DNA of 64,000 bases from Verrucomicrobiaceae bacterium (GCA_016713035.1 JADJPW010000001.1:682001-746000), one strand, 5' to 3'. Positions 44,813-54,263 are shown, counted from the first letter of the stretch. A program made the numbers and translations. The notes: generated from the letters alone by a model not told the origin.

Positions 44813-46855
44813 ATGCACCTCTGCTCCACCGTACTTGCCCTCCCTGCCCTGCTCCTCGCCGCTGCCGCCGCACTCGCAGACGGCCCGAAGGACAATCTCG
44901 CCACCGAAGTCCGCCCCATCCCCCCACCCGGCATCACCGTCCCCGATGCAGACAAGGCCCGGCTCACGACGAGCCTGCAACAGCTCCGCAGCGCCATCGA
45001 CGAAGCCGCAAAAGCCCAGGCAAAAAATCCCCGCCTCGCCGATTTGCTGCCAGATGTGGAGATTTATCACAAAGCCGTCGATTGGGCTCTGCGCTACGGG
45101 GAATTCCATAAGGCCCCAGAGATCAAATCCGCCGATGAAGCCCTCGCCGAGGGCCTCCGCCGCGCCACGGCCCTCAAAGAAGGAAAATCCCCCTGGACTG
45201 CCCAGAGAGGCCTCGTCGTCCGTGGCTACCGCAGCCGTATCGACGGCAGCGTGCAGCCCTACGGCATGGTCATCCCCGAAAGCTACGTCGGAGCCCCCGC
45301 ACGCACCGACATCTGGTGCCATGGACGCGGAGAGACCCTGAGTGAGCTCGCCTTCATCGACCAGCGCAGCAAGCAAGTGGGCAACATCCAGCCCGCTGGT
45401 GCCCTGGTCCTGCATCCCTATGGCCGCTACTGCTGCGCCAATAAATTCGCCGGTGAAATCGACGCCCTCGAAGCCATCGCCCATGCCCAGAAATTCTACG
45501 CCATCGACGCAGACCGCCTCGTCATGCGCGGCTTCAGCATGGGTGGAGCCGCCGCCTGGCAGTTCGCCGTCCATTACGCCGACAAATGGTGCGCGGCCAA
45601 CCCCGGTGCCGGTTTCGCCGAGACGGCGCAGTTCCTCGGTGGCTTCCAGAGTGAGGATGTCTCCAAGGCCCCCTGGTATCAGAAAAAGCTCTGGCACTGG
45701 TATGATGCCACCGACAATGCCCTCAACCTCGAAATGTGCCCAACCATCGCCTACAGCGGTGAAATCGATAAGCAAAAACAAGCCGCCGACATCATGGAGC
45801 AGGCTCTCCGTGGCGAGCAGGTCGAGCTCCAGCACATCATCGGCCCCCAGACAGCGCATAAGATCCACCCCGACTCCCTGCTCGAAATCGAGCGCCGCCT
45901 CGCCGACATCTGCGCCATCGGCCGCGACCGCCGCCCGGATGAAGTCCACTTCTCCACCTGGCATCTGCGTTATGACCGCATGCACTGGGTCGTCGTTGAT
46001 GCCCTGAAGCATCACTGGGAGCGCGGACGCATCCACGCACGCATCCTCAGTCCCACAGAGGTCGTCGTTCGCAGTCAAAACATCACCGCATTCACGTTCG
46101 ACATGCCAGCAGGCCACAGCCGCCTCTCCCTCCTGAGCAAAATCAATGTCACCGTCGATGGCCAGTCCCTAGAGGTGTCCCGCCCCCGCACCGATCGCTC
46201 CTGGCGTGTCCACTTCCGCCAAAAAGACGGCAAATGGAAACAAGCCCTCAGCCCCGAGCTCGAAGACCAAGGCAAACTTGTCAAAAAACACGGCCTCTGC
46301 GGCCCCATCGACGACGCCTTCATGGACTCCTTCCTCTTTGTCCGCCCTACGCAGCCTGGACTCAGTGAAAAAGCCACCACCTGGGCGAAAACCGAGCTCG
46401 ACCGTGCCCTCTATGAGTGGCGGCGGCAGTTCCGTGGCGATGCGCCCATCAAAGACGACACCACCATCACTGAGGCCGACATCGCTGCGAACCACCTCGT
46501 CCTCTGGGGCGACCCACAGAGCAACGCCGTGCTCGCCAAGATCGTCAGCAAGCTCCCCATCGAGTGGACCGCCACCAAGCTCACCGCCAACGGCAAAGCC
46601 CACGATCCCGCCACCCACGCTCCCATCCTCATCTTCCCCAATCCTCTCAATCCCACCAAATACATCGTCCTCAATAGCAGCTTCACCTACCGCGAATACG
46701 ACTACCTCAACAACGCACGCCAGATCCCGAAGCTCCCCGATTGGGCCATCATCGACCTCCAGCAGCCTAGCACCACCCAGGCCCCAGGCGGCATCACTGA
46801 CGCCGGTTTCTTTGATGAAAGCTGGCAGTTTCAGCCAGCACCAGCGGCGAAGTAA
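44813..46855 (+). CDS. Exported alpha/beta-hydrolase (prolyl oligopeptidase-like)
   Basis: A 680-residue protein with a signal peptide ending ALADGP. The central part is an alpha/beta hydrolase: TDIWCHGRGETLSELAFIDQ for the oxyanion-side strand, DRLVMRGFSMGGAAAWQFAV with the nucleophilic Ser in GFSMGG, and a His in GPQTAHKIHPDSLLEIE. The C-terminal 250 residues form a beta-rich region with no clear match. Verrucomicrobia and Planctomycetes have many such secreted esterases or peptidases acting on plant or algal polymers. The exact substrate cannot be told. It is followed after 20 bases by a plsC-like gene. Confidence 0.78.
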   Translation: MHLCSTVLALPALLLAAAAALADGPKDNLATEVRPIPPPGITVPDADKARLTTSLQQLRSAIDEAAKAQAKNPRLADLLPDVEIYHKAVDWALRYGEFHKAPEIKSADEALAEGLRRATALKEGKSPWTAQRGLVVRGYRSRIDGSVQPYGMVIPESYVGAPARTDIWCHGRGETLSELAFIDQRSKQVGNIQPAGALVLHPYGRYCCANKFAGEIDALEAIAHAQKFYAIDADRLVMRGFSMGGAAAWQFAVHYADKWCAANPGAGFAETAQFLGGFQSEDVSKAPWYQKKLWHWYDATDNALNLEMCPTIAYSGEIDKQKQAADIMEQALRGEQVELQHIIGPQTAHKIHPDSLLEIERRLADICAIGRDRRPDEVHFSTWHLRYDRMHWVVVDALKHHWERGRIHARILSPTEVVVRSQNITAFTFDMPAGHSRLSLLSKINVTVDGQSLEVSRPRTDRSWRVHFRQKDGKWKQALSPELEDQGKLVKKHGLCGPIDDAFMDSFLFVRPTQPGLSEKATTWAKTELDRALYEWRRQFRGDAPIKDDTTITEADIAANHLVLWGDPQSNAVLAKIVSKLPIEWTATKLTANGKAHDPATHAPILIFPNPLNPTKYIVLNSSFTYREYDYLNNARQIPKLPDWAIIDLQQPSTTQAPGGITDAGFFDESWQFQPAPAAK

Positions 46856-46875
46856 ATCCGCTCCCTCAAAAACCC

Positions 46876-47487
46876 ATGCTGCTCACTTATTGGATCGGAT
46901 ACCGTGTCTTCCGCGAGCTCTCGCACGGTCTCCATGACTTCCGCATCATCGGTGCCGAGCGGCTGCGCTTCAGCGGTCCCGCACTCCTCGCCTGCAATCA
47001 CGTCAGCTTTCTCGACCCGCCTTACATTGGCCAGGCCTTTGACGAGCCCATCCACTACTTCGCCCGCAAGACTCTCTTTGACCACCCACTCGCGGGCTGG
47101 CTGCTGCGTCGCTGGCAGGCCATCCCCATCGACCGCGATAAACCAGACGCCTCCTCCCTCAAAGCCACCATCCGGCTCCTCCGCGAAGGCAAAAAAGTCC
47201 TTATCTTCCCCGAGGGCACCCGCAGCCCCGATGACACCCTCCAGCCCGCAGAGGCCGGCGTCGGTCTCTTCATTGCAAAATCCGCCGCTCCCGTCCTCCC
47301 CATGCGGATCTTTGGCACCCATGAGGCCTACCCACGCGGAGCAAAGACCCTCCACCCCGCACGCGTCACGCTCGTCGTAGGTGAGCCATGGCAGCCAGAC
47401 CTCAGCGCCGCCACGCTGAATGGCCGCGACCTCTACCAAAGCCTCGCTGATGAAGTCATGCGCCGCATCGGTGAGCTACAGGTGTGA
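46876..47487 (+). CDS. plsC: 1-acyl-sn-glycerol-3-phosphate acyltransferase (PlsC family)
   Basis: A 203-residue membrane-associated acyltransferase that makes phosphatidic acid from lysophosphatidic acid. Motif I NHVSFLDPP (the HxxxxD pair) is near 44, motif III VLIFPEGTRSPDDT near 113, and AAPVLPMRIFGTHEAYPRGA follows with motif IV. The length is typical of short PlsC enzymes. It lies 20 bases after the hydrolase gene on the same strand, so the two could be co-transcribed, although their functions are not clearly related. Confidence 0.88.
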   Translation: MLLTYWIGYRVFRELSHGLHDFRIIGAERLRFSGPALLACNHVSFLDPPYIGQAFDEPIHYFARKTLFDHPLAGWLLRRWQAIPIDRDKPDASSLKATIRLLREGKKVLIFPEGTRSPDDTLQPAEAGVGLFIAKSAAPVLPMRIFGTHEAYPRGAKTLHPARVTLVVGEPWQPDLSAATLNGRDLYQSLADEVMRRIGELQV

Positions 47488-47499
47488 CAGAACGCTCTC

Positions 47500-48600
47500 T
47501 CACAGCGCAAAGAGTGGCGCAGGCAGTAAGAAGGCATGCTGCTCCAGCAGACTGCGGGCACCATTCCAGGAGATGTAGGGCGTCAGATACACCACCAGCA
47601 CATACGCCAATGCGACGGGCAGGATACCCAGCCGTGCGAGCCACTGCCAGGCGCGGTGTGCAGCCACCTCACGCCGCATGGCACGGCCTAGCGCCCAGCC
47701 AGTGAGCAGCCGTGCCGGGAAAATAAACAGGACAAAGACCAAGCTTGGCAACCAGGCCAACTCACGCGGCGTGAGCTCCACTTTGAGGATGTAGAGCGGC
47801 GCGGCAAACAGCAGCGTCGCCAGCAGCGCCATCCAAAAGGCCAGCGGCGCTCGGATAAAGAGCCGCCGCACCTCCCGCAGCTCGAACATCGCTGCAAAGC
47901 GCCCGCTCTCCGCCAATCGAGCTTGGAGAAATGGCAGATGCATCGCGACGAGCATCAGCATGACACCGCCGAGGAGTGACAGCAGCACCGCTCCGCCTAA
48001 TGGAGCACGCGTCGCCGCATAGAGCACGGCCACCGGCAGCGCCAGCCATGCCGCCGCACCCGCAAAGCCCCGCAGCCCCAGCCAGAAGTAAAAAGGCAGA
48101 CGCAGCCCGCTCACATACTCACGCACAGCTCCCCGCACCTGCGCCAGACCATCCGCACCACGCAGCCAGCGCAGTAGCTCCAGCGGCGCAGGCCACAGAA
48201 AATGCCGCCACCGCCCACCACGCAGGCAGGCCCACACGATATGGATCAGCGTGAGCCCAAAAACGACTCCGAGCACGATCTGCCACAAGCGGACACTCGC
48301 ACTGCCTGCCGCGATGATTTGTGCATCACGCCAGAAATCATGCGCGATCCGCGCCGGCCACAGCACTAGCCAACTGCCCACCAGCACACGCCCGAGCACG
48401 GCGGCCTTGCGCCTGCCGATGATGCCATCCCGCAGCCGCCCACTCTGCGCCACCACGCCACTAGCATGCAGCAGATAGCCAAGACTCAGTAAATTCAGCA
48501 CCGGCACCACCGAGCACACCGCCAGCAATACAAGCACCGCTGCAAAACCAAAGACTCCGTCGATGAAACGGATCGTGGTGGAAAAAAAGGAGCGGAGCAT
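47500..48600 (-). CDS. Polytopic membrane protein of unknown function
   Basis: A 366-residue protein from 48600 (MLRSFFSTTIRFIDGVFGFA); the frame is open to 48720 upstream but that part is not hydrophobic and overlaps the divergent gene. At least seven hydrophobic helices are visible, including VFGFAAVLVLLAVCSVVPVL, LWQIVLGVVFGLTLIHIVWA, GAVLLSLLGGVMLMLVAMHL, and LAFWMALLATLLFAAPLYIL. It resembles DUF4013-like membrane proteins in its spacing of glycine-rich helices, but I cannot name the family. It converges with the plsC gene with 12 bases between stops. Confidence 0.7.
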   Translation of the reverse strand: MLRSFFSTTIRFIDGVFGFAAVLVLLAVCSVVPVLNLLSLGYLLHASGVVAQSGRLRDGIIGRRKAAVLGRVLVGSWLVLWPARIAHDFWRDAQIIAAGSASVRLWQIVLGVVFGLTLIHIVWACLRGGRWRHFLWPAPLELLRWLRGADGLAQVRGAVREYVSGLRLPFYFWLGLRGFAGAAAWLALPVAVLYAATRAPLGGAVLLSLLGGVMLMLVAMHLPFLQARLAESGRFAAMFELREVRRLFIRAPLAFWMALLATLLFAAPLYILKVELTPRELAWLPSLVFVLFIFPARLLTGWALGRAMRREVAAHRAWQWLARLGILPVALAYVLVVYLTPYISWNGARSLLEQHAFLLPAPLFAL

Positions 48601-48718
48601 CGAGCGCGGGCAGGAGGGCTGGCACTTACAACACAGCATCACGAGCAAAAGTTTTCCCAGAACATGCATTTTGATCTGCTGGGAGAATTTAGCGCTTCTC
48701 ACACCGTATGGCCTTCTC

Positions 48719-49459
48719 ATGCGTCGTCAGTCCGTTTTGCACACCCTAGCCAGCCTCCGAGTGCGGATGGGCCTTTTCATGGCCTGCTGGGCTGTGATCG
48801 CCGCACACGCTGCGGATATGCCACTGGAGGAGGATACCTCCCTGCCCCGCGCTTTGAAGGAGGGCCATTTTGAGCAGCTTTTGTCGAATTCTCCCTTCAC
48901 CCGCTCCCTCGGTGGCTCCGACTCCCTGATCCTCACCGGCATCGTCAAAATGGATAAGGAGCTTTTTGCCACCCTGCTCGATACCAAGACGATGGAGTCC
49001 CACCTCGTCTCCAAAAAGCCCAATCACAACGGCTGGCAACTCATCGGCATCAGTGGCCAAGCCGACCGCGTGCAGACCTGGAGCGCGAAGATCCAGATCG
49101 CCGGGGGAGAGATCTTTGCCGTGCGCTACCAGACACCGCCGCCGCGCCCACGCAACATGGCCAGCAAAGGCAGCCCCAGTAGCAGCAGCTCGGGCGGCAG
49201 CCCTTCCGCCCCACTCACCTCTTCCCAGATCACCGAGGCCAAGCAAGCCGCCGAAAACTACAAAGAGGGCTTCACCTCCGATGGCTACCCACGCCAGCCC
49301 CCGCCGGAGATGGTCGCCAAACTCTCCCGCCTCAGCGTCTCGCAGCGTGAGGACATCAACCGCCAAATGATCAGCCACCGCAATCAAGGACTCGGCATGG
49401 AAGAGCGACGGAAAATCTATGAAAACCTCGTGGACCGCTCCATGCAGGGGCGGCGCTGA
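48719..49459 (+). CDS. Exported protein of unknown function
   Basis: A 246-residue protein from the ATG at 48719, with a signal peptide (FMACWAVIAAHAADMPLEED); the frame is open from 48563, but that stretch overlaps the divergent gene. After the signal there is a beta-rich region near 40-115 (GGSDSLILTGIVKMDKELFA and GWQLIGISGQADRVQTWSAK), then a Ser/Pro/Gly linker (SKGSPSSSSSGGSPSAP). A helical, charged C-terminal region follows (SVSQREDINRQMISHRNQG). The first part recalls small secretion-system GspC/GspP-like beta domains, but no assignment is justified. Confidence 0.6.
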   Translation: MRRQSVLHTLASLRVRMGLFMACWAVIAAHAADMPLEEDTSLPRALKEGHFEQLLSNSPFTRSLGGSDSLILTGIVKMDKELFATLLDTKTMESHLVSKKPNHNGWQLIGISGQADRVQTWSAKIQIAGGEIFAVRYQTPPPRPRNMASKGSPSSSSSGGSPSAPLTSSQITEAKQAAENYKEGFTSDGYPRQPPPEMVAKLSRLSVSQREDINRQMISHRNQGLGMEERRKIYENLVDRSMQGRR

Positions 49460-49581
49460 GCCTCTGCAGTGCCCGCATCTCTGGAGCTGTGACACCGGAT
49501 CATTGCCCGCCCTACTTTGGAGAACTCATTGGACATTCTGCGTTCCCGCCTTTCGTTCGGTGCCCTTTTTTCCCCGCTCGC

Positions 49582-51117
49582 ATGATCGCACGCACCTACT
49601 CTGCCACGCTCGTCGGCGTGAACGCTGTCGAAATCGAGATCGAGTCCCATGCTGGCGGCGGCACGCAAAAAATGCTCATCGTCGGCCTGCCGGATGCCAG
49701 CGGGAAGGAAAGCCGCGAGCGTGTGATGGCCGCGCTGCGCACCAGCGGCTTTCAGCCGCATGATGGTGTATGCACCGTGAATCTGGCCCCTGCGGATCTG
49801 AAAAAGGAAGGCCCAGGTTTTGATCTGCCCATTGCCATCACTCTTTTGGCCGAAAGCGCCCGCATCCCAAAGGCGGTGCTGGCAGAGACGGCCATGATCG
49901 GCGAGCTGGCCCTCAATGGTGAGCTGAGGCCAGTCCGTGGCCTGCTCGCCGTCGCTCTGGAGGCACGGGCACGAGGCAGAAAACGCCTCCTAGTGCCAAA
50001 AAGAGCCGCCGTAGAGGCCAGCGTCGTCTCTGGCATCGAAATCATCGGCGTCGAGTGTCTGCGGGACGCAGTGGACTTTCTCAAAGGCAGTCTCCCCATC
50101 GAGCCAGAGCCCTGTCGCGCCGCCCAGTTCTTCGCCGCCGCTGCGCATTACGACATCGACTTCGCCGATGTGAAGGGCCAGGACGAGGCAAAGCGTGCCA
50201 TCGAGGTCGCCGTCGCTGGCGGGCATAATTTGCTCATGATCGGTCCCCCAGGCACTGGCAAGTCGATGATCGCCAAACGCGTGCCCACCATCATGCCCGC
50301 CATGAGTGAGGAAGAGGCCGTAGAGACCACGAAAATCCACTCCGCAGCCGGTTTGCTGCATGAAGGGGCCGCCTTTGTCGCCACGCGGCCTTTTCGCTCT
50401 CCCCACCACACCATCAGTGATGCGGGCCTCCTCGGTGGCGGCACCAATCCCGGCCCTGGAGAGGTCTCCCTGGCTCATCACGGAGTGCTCTTCCTCGATG
50501 AGCTCCCAGAATTCCGCCGCAGCACGCTGGAGGTGCTGCGCCAGCCGCTAGAGGATGGGCGTGTCACCATCTCCCGCGCTGCGGGCACCATGACCTTTCC
50601 ATCGCAGTTCATGCTCGTCGCGGCGATGAATCCCTGCCCCTGCGGCTTCTACGGCGATGCACGGCGAGAGTGCCGCTGTAGCCCGCCGATGATCCAAAAG
50701 TATCGCCAGCGCATCAGTGGCCCCTTGCTCGATCGCATCGACCTCCACGTCGAAGTGCCGCTGGTGGACTTCAAAGCGCTCGTCAGCCATGAAGCAGGCG
50801 AAAGCTCCGAAAACATCCGCACCCGCGTGGAAACCGCGCGTGCCATCCAGCGCCAGCGTTTCCTCAAAAGCACCAGCACTAGCGTGAACAGCGCCATGTC
50901 GCCCCGCCTCATCAAAAAGCACTGCGAGCTGCCAGCCAGCGGTCAGAGCATGCTGGAGCATGTGATGGAAGAACATGGCCTCAGTGCCCGTGCGCATGAT
51001 CGCATCCTCAAAGTAGCCCGCACTCTCGCCGATCTCGATGCCGTGGAAAAAATCACCGAGAACCATGTGCTCCAAGCCGTGAACTTCCGCAGTCTGGACC
51101 GGAAATTCTGGTCCTGA
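49582..51117 (+). CDS. comM: ComM/YifB-family AAA+ ATPase (Mg-chelatase-like)
   Basis: A 511-residue protein. The start at 49582 (MIARTYSATLVGVNAVEIEI) matches the family and is preferred to the in-frame ATG at 49489. An N-terminal Lon-protease-like domain comes first (LIVGLPDASGKESRERVMAA). The AAA+ core has Walker A GPPGTGKSMIAK near 221, Walker B GVLFLDELPEF and the family motif MNPCPCGFYGDARRECRCSP with four cysteines. In Vibrio and others ComM is a helicase that extends heteroduplex during natural transformation. A homologue does not prove competence here. It directly precedes a DUF1501 gene by 22 bases. Confidence 0.92.
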   Translation: MIARTYSATLVGVNAVEIEIESHAGGGTQKMLIVGLPDASGKESRERVMAALRTSGFQPHDGVCTVNLAPADLKKEGPGFDLPIAITLLAESARIPKAVLAETAMIGELALNGELRPVRGLLAVALEARARGRKRLLVPKRAAVEASVVSGIEIIGVECLRDAVDFLKGSLPIEPEPCRAAQFFAAAAHYDIDFADVKGQDEAKRAIEVAVAGGHNLLMIGPPGTGKSMIAKRVPTIMPAMSEEEAVETTKIHSAAGLLHEGAAFVATRPFRSPHHTISDAGLLGGGTNPGPGEVSLAHHGVLFLDELPEFRRSTLEVLRQPLEDGRVTISRAAGTMTFPSQFMLVAAMNPCPCGFYGDARRECRCSPPMIQKYRQRISGPLLDRIDLHVEVPLVDFKALVSHEAGESSENIRTRVETARAIQRQRFLKSTSTSVNSAMSPRLIKKHCELPASGQSMLEHVMEEHGLSARAHDRILKVARTLADLDAVEKITENHVLQAVNFRSLDRKFWS

Positions 51118-51139
51118 AGCTGCGTAGTCTCCACCGCCC

Positions 51140-52594
51140 ATGAGTCCGTCCATCGCCCTGCATCAGGAATTCACTCGCCGTGCCCTTTTCGGGCATGGAG
51201 CAGCAGGCATCGGTGCACTGGCTCTAGGCTCGCTGTTTGAAAAAAGCGGCTACGCGGCACAGCGGCCAGATCCAGCGGCTCCAGCGCTGCCACACTTCGC
51301 CCCACGGGCGAAACGCGTCATCTACCTGCTGCAAAACGGTGCCCCATCCCATGTCGATCTATTTGATCACAAGCCGATGCTCAAAAAGATGCATGGCACG
51401 CAGATCCCAGACAGCATCGTCGGTGGGCGGCGCTTCAGCACCATGACAGGCGGGCAGACAGCACGGCCCGTGCTCGGAGAGATCACCCAATTCGCCCGCC
51501 ACGGCCGCAGCGGAGCCACCGTGAGCTCCTTTCTCCCGCAGCTCGGCCAGGTGGCGGATGATTTGTGCTTCATCAAGTCCATGCACACCACGCAGGTCAA
51601 TCACGCACCTGCGATCACCTTTCTGATGACCGGCGCAGAGCAGGCAGGGCGGCCCGCGCTGGGTGCGTGGCTCAGTTACGGCCTAGGCAGCGAGTCGGAA
51701 GACTTGCCCGCCTTTGTCGTCATGACCAGCCGTGATAAGGAAGCCTCCTGCGGCCAGATTTTTTATGACTTCTACTGGGGCAGCGGCTTTTTGCCCACCA
51801 AGTATCAAGGCGTGAAGTTTCGCGGCAGTGGCGACCCGGTTTTGTATCTGAGCAATCCAGAAGGCATGAGCCAGGAAGTGCGCCGCACCATGCTCGATGG
51901 CCTCCGTGATCTCAATGCCATCAAACTGCGCCACCACGGCGATCCAGAGACTGCGACACGCATCGCCCAGTATGAAATGGCCTACCGCATGCAGACCAGC
52001 GTGCCAGAGCTCACCGATCTGTCGAAGGAGCCTAAGCACATCCTCGACATGTATGGCCCCGATGTCCTGCGCCAGGGCAGCTACGCCTACAACTGCCTCA
52101 TGGCCCGCCGACTCGCCGAGCGCGGCGTGCGCTTCGTCCAGCTCATGCACGCTGGCTGGGATCAGCATCGGAATCTCAACACGCAGCTCAAAATCCAGTG
52201 CCAGGATGTCGATGCCCCCAGTGCCGCATTGGTCCAAGACCTCAAACAGCGCGGCCTACTCGAAGACACACTCATCGTGTGGGGCGGCGAGTTCGGGCGC
52301 ACCCCATTCCTCCAGGGCGACATCACCAACACCAAGCAATGGGTCCGCGATCACCATCCCTACGCCTTCACCATCTGGATGGCCGGTGGCGGCATCAAGC
52401 CCGGCACCACCTACGGCGAGAGCGATGAATTCGGCTTCAATGCCGTGAAGGACAAAGTCCACATCCACGACCTCCAAGCCACCATCATGCACCTCATGGG
52501 CATCGACCACGAGCGCTTCACCTACCGCTTCCAAGGCCGTCAATTCCGCCTCACCGACGTCCATGGTGAGGTGGTGAGAGCCGTGCTCGCTTGA
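51140..52594 (+). CDS. DUF1501 family exported protein (without a DUF1553 partner)
   Basis: A 484-residue member with a twin-arginine leader (EFTRRALFGHGAAGIGALAL, Arg13-Arg14). The landmarks are YLLQNGAPSHVDLFDHKPML near 57, the conserved GRSGATVSSFLPQLGQVADD, MHAGWDQHRNLNTQLK near 335 and GGEFGRTPFLQGDITNTKQW near 382, ending in a typical domain close (HLMGIDHERFTYRFQGRQFR). Unlike the first DUF1501 gene, no DUF1553 gene is adjacent: the upstream gene is comM. It may pair with a partner elsewhere. A heptamer repeat array follows the stop. Confidence 0.9.
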   Translation: MSPSIALHQEFTRRALFGHGAAGIGALALGSLFEKSGYAAQRPDPAAPALPHFAPRAKRVIYLLQNGAPSHVDLFDHKPMLKKMHGTQIPDSIVGGRRFSTMTGGQTARPVLGEITQFARHGRSGATVSSFLPQLGQVADDLCFIKSMHTTQVNHAPAITFLMTGAEQAGRPALGAWLSYGLGSESEDLPAFVVMTSRDKEASCGQIFYDFYWGSGFLPTKYQGVKFRGSGDPVLYLSNPEGMSQEVRRTMLDGLRDLNAIKLRHHGDPETATRIAQYEMAYRMQTSVPELTDLSKEPKHILDMYGPDVLRQGSYAYNCLMARRLAERGVRFVQLMHAGWDQHRNLNTQLKIQCQDVDAPSAALVQDLKQRGLLEDTLIVWGGEFGRTPFLQGDITNTKQWVRDHHPYAFTIWMAGGGIKPGTTYGESDEFGFNAVKDKVHIHDLQATIMHLMGIDHERFTYRFQGRQFRLTDVHGEVVRAVLA

Positions 52595-52606
52595 TCGCTC
52601 TCTTTA

Positions 52607-52704
52607 GTTCCCGGTTCGCTGTTCCCTGTTCCAAGAAGCGCGGTTATTGAACCGAGAACCGAGAACCGAGAACCGAGAACCGAGAACTGCGAACTGAAAA
52701 CCGA
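52607..52704. repeat. Heptamer repeat array with an inverted copy
   Basis: Five perfect tandem copies of gaaccga run from 52649 to 52683, followed by three variants (gaactgc, gaactga, aaaccga) to 52704. From 52607 to 52632 the opposite-strand version occurs as gttcccg, gttcgct, gttccct and gttcc. The two arms could pair as a long imperfect hairpin around a 16-base centre. It lies between the convergent DUF1501 and small membrane-protein genes and may act as a bidirectional transcription stop, by position. Confidence 0.85.
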
Positions 52705-52708
52705 GCAC

Positions 52709-53056
52709 TCAGCGCGTCGTCGCACTAAAACCCTCCGCCGAAGCAAGTCCCTCCACAAAGAACTCGCTCGCCTCTGGATCGAGCACGCCTTGATTGAGGA
52801 TGCCCTCCAGCCTACGGCGGCTGCCACGCTCGGTGCCAGGGCGGTTGGCGGCACGCTGGATCACCTCCGTGATGACCGGCGCAGCGATCGCCGCACTCGC
52901 CGCCAGCAGCGTCAGCGCGATCACATTGGAGGAGCCACGGCGCATCCCACGGCCAAATAGAATACCCAGGGCACATCCCGCCGCCGCAGGGGCGATGAGC
53001 GAAGCGTAGTTTTCATACTGGCGGGCGGCTGAGGATTCGTTTTGCATGCGGCCCAT
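52709..53056 (-). CDS. Small membrane protein with two hydrophobic segments
   Basis: About 115 residues from the start at 53056 (MGRMQNESSAARQYENYASL); an ATG three codons further (53047) and the open frame to 53101 are alternatives. Two hydrophobic stretches are seen: LIAPAAAGCALGILFG near 21-36 and VIALTLLAASAAIAAPVITE near 43-62. A basic turn (GRGMRRGSS) lies between. The rest is a helical, charged C-terminus ending EGLASAEGFSATTR. The layout recalls YtxH-like proteins but no signature was found. It is divergent from the mannose-1-phosphate guanylyltransferase gene. Confidence 0.55.
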   Translation of the reverse strand: MGRMQNESSAARQYENYASLIAPAAAGCALGILFGRGMRRGSSNVIALTLLAASAAIAAPVITEVIQRAANRPGTERGSRRRLEGILNQGVLDPEASEFFVEGLASAEGFSATTR

Positions 53057-53131
53057 AGATAAGCCGTGTCGAACAAACTCCAAAGAGGAATTTGCCCGCA
53101 AGCTGCTTCCTCGTTACAGGCACGACCGCCT

Positions 53132-54220
53132 ATGCCCACCGCCACTACCCCATCCCCCAAACGCTATGCCCTCATTTTGGCCGGAGGCAGCGGCCAGCGC
53201 TTTTGGCCCGTCAGCCGTGACGCCCAGCCCAAGCAGTTGCTCAAGCTCTTCGGTGAAAAAACCCTGCTCGAACTGACCATCGAGCGCCTGGAGGGCCTGG
53301 TGCCAAAGCAGAACATCCTCATCCTCACCAACACCCAGCAAGAGGCCACCGTGCGGGCCATCATCAAAGACCTCCCGCCAGAAAACATCGTCGCCGAGCC
53401 TGAAAAGCGGGATACCGCACCCGCCATCGCCCTGGCCGTCGGCTGGGTCGTCGCACGTGACCCCATGGCCACCATGATCGTGCTCCCAGCGGATCATTTG
53501 ATCCAAGATCAAGCCCAGTTCCTGCGAGTACTCAAAAATGCCGCTCTCGCGGCAGAAAACAGCGGCAACCTCGTCACCATCGGCATCAAGCCCACCTGGG
53601 CATGCCCCAGCTACGGCTACGTCGAGCGTGGGCGCAAAGCCAGCATCGGCGGCGTCGAGGACCTCCCCGTCTGGGAAGTCGCCCGCTTCCGTGAAAAGCC
53701 CAATCCCGACCTCGCCGAGCACTTCATCAGCCAGGGCAACTTCCTCTGGAACGCCGGCATGTTTATCTGGACCATCCCTGCCATTTTCAGCGAGCTCAGT
53801 CGCCACTGCCCTGTGCTAGCAGACTTCGTCAGCGAGCTACGCGGCTCCAAGGACTTCAGCGCCACCGTGGCCAAGCAATTCGGCAAACTGCCCAAGCTCA
53901 GCATCGACTACGCCCTCATGGAAAAAGCCTCTCGCGTGCTCAACATCGAGTCCACCTTCGACTGGGATGACGTGGGGAACTGGACCAGCGTGGGCAAGTA
54001 TTTGAAGACCGACGAAGATGCCAACCAGCACAACTGCGCCTTCTCCCAGCAAGAATCAGCCAACAACATCATCTTCACCCAGACCGGCCAGCACGTCGCC
54101 CTCCTCGGAGTCCAAGACCTCATCGTCGTCGCCTCCAAAGACGGCCTCCTCGTCGCCAACCGCGACAAAGCCGAGATGATCAAAAAGCTCGTGGACGGCC
54201 TACCGCAGGAGCTGAAGTAA
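53132..54220 (+). CDS. manC: Mannose-1-phosphate guanylyltransferase
   Basis: A 362-residue nucleotidyltransferase that makes GDP-mannose for polysaccharides and glycoconjugates. The start at 53132 (MPTATTPSPKRYALILAGGS) is preferred to the in-frame ATG at 53066. The signature LILAGGSGQRFWPVSRDAQPKQLLKLF is near 13-40 (pyrophosphate loop and catalytic residues). Further blocks are ILILTNTQQEATVRAIIKDL, PEKRDTAPAIALAV, VLPADHLIQDQAQF, FREKPNPDLAEHFISQGNFL and EKASRVLNIESTFDWDDVGN. It has no C-terminal isomerase domain, so it is a monofunctional ManC-like enzyme. Gene symbol by function. Confidence 0.88.
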   Translation: MPTATTPSPKRYALILAGGSGQRFWPVSRDAQPKQLLKLFGEKTLLELTIERLEGLVPKQNILILTNTQQEATVRAIIKDLPPENIVAEPEKRDTAPAIALAVGWVVARDPMATMIVLPADHLIQDQAQFLRVLKNAALAAENSGNLVTIGIKPTWACPSYGYVERGRKASIGGVEDLPVWEVARFREKPNPDLAEHFISQGNFLWNAGMFIWTIPAIFSELSRHCPVLADFVSELRGSKDFSATVAKQFGKLPKLSIDYALMEKASRVLNIESTFDWDDVGNWTSVGKYLKTDEDANQHNCAFSQQESANNIIFTQTGQHVALLGVQDLIVVASKDGLLVANRDKAEMIKKLVDGLPQELK

Positions 54221-54263
54221 GGCAGATCTATTTCTTCAGCGCTTTGCTTTCTCATACTCAGGA

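Noticed and set aside
44459..46117. 552-codon minus-strand frame opposite the hydrolase gene
   Set aside because: Codon-bias shadow with Gly/Ala/Asp-rich composition and no domain.
52540..52854. Minus-strand frame of 104 codons with FSVLGS repeats
   Set aside because: It is produced by translating the heptamer array and overlaps two better-supported genes.
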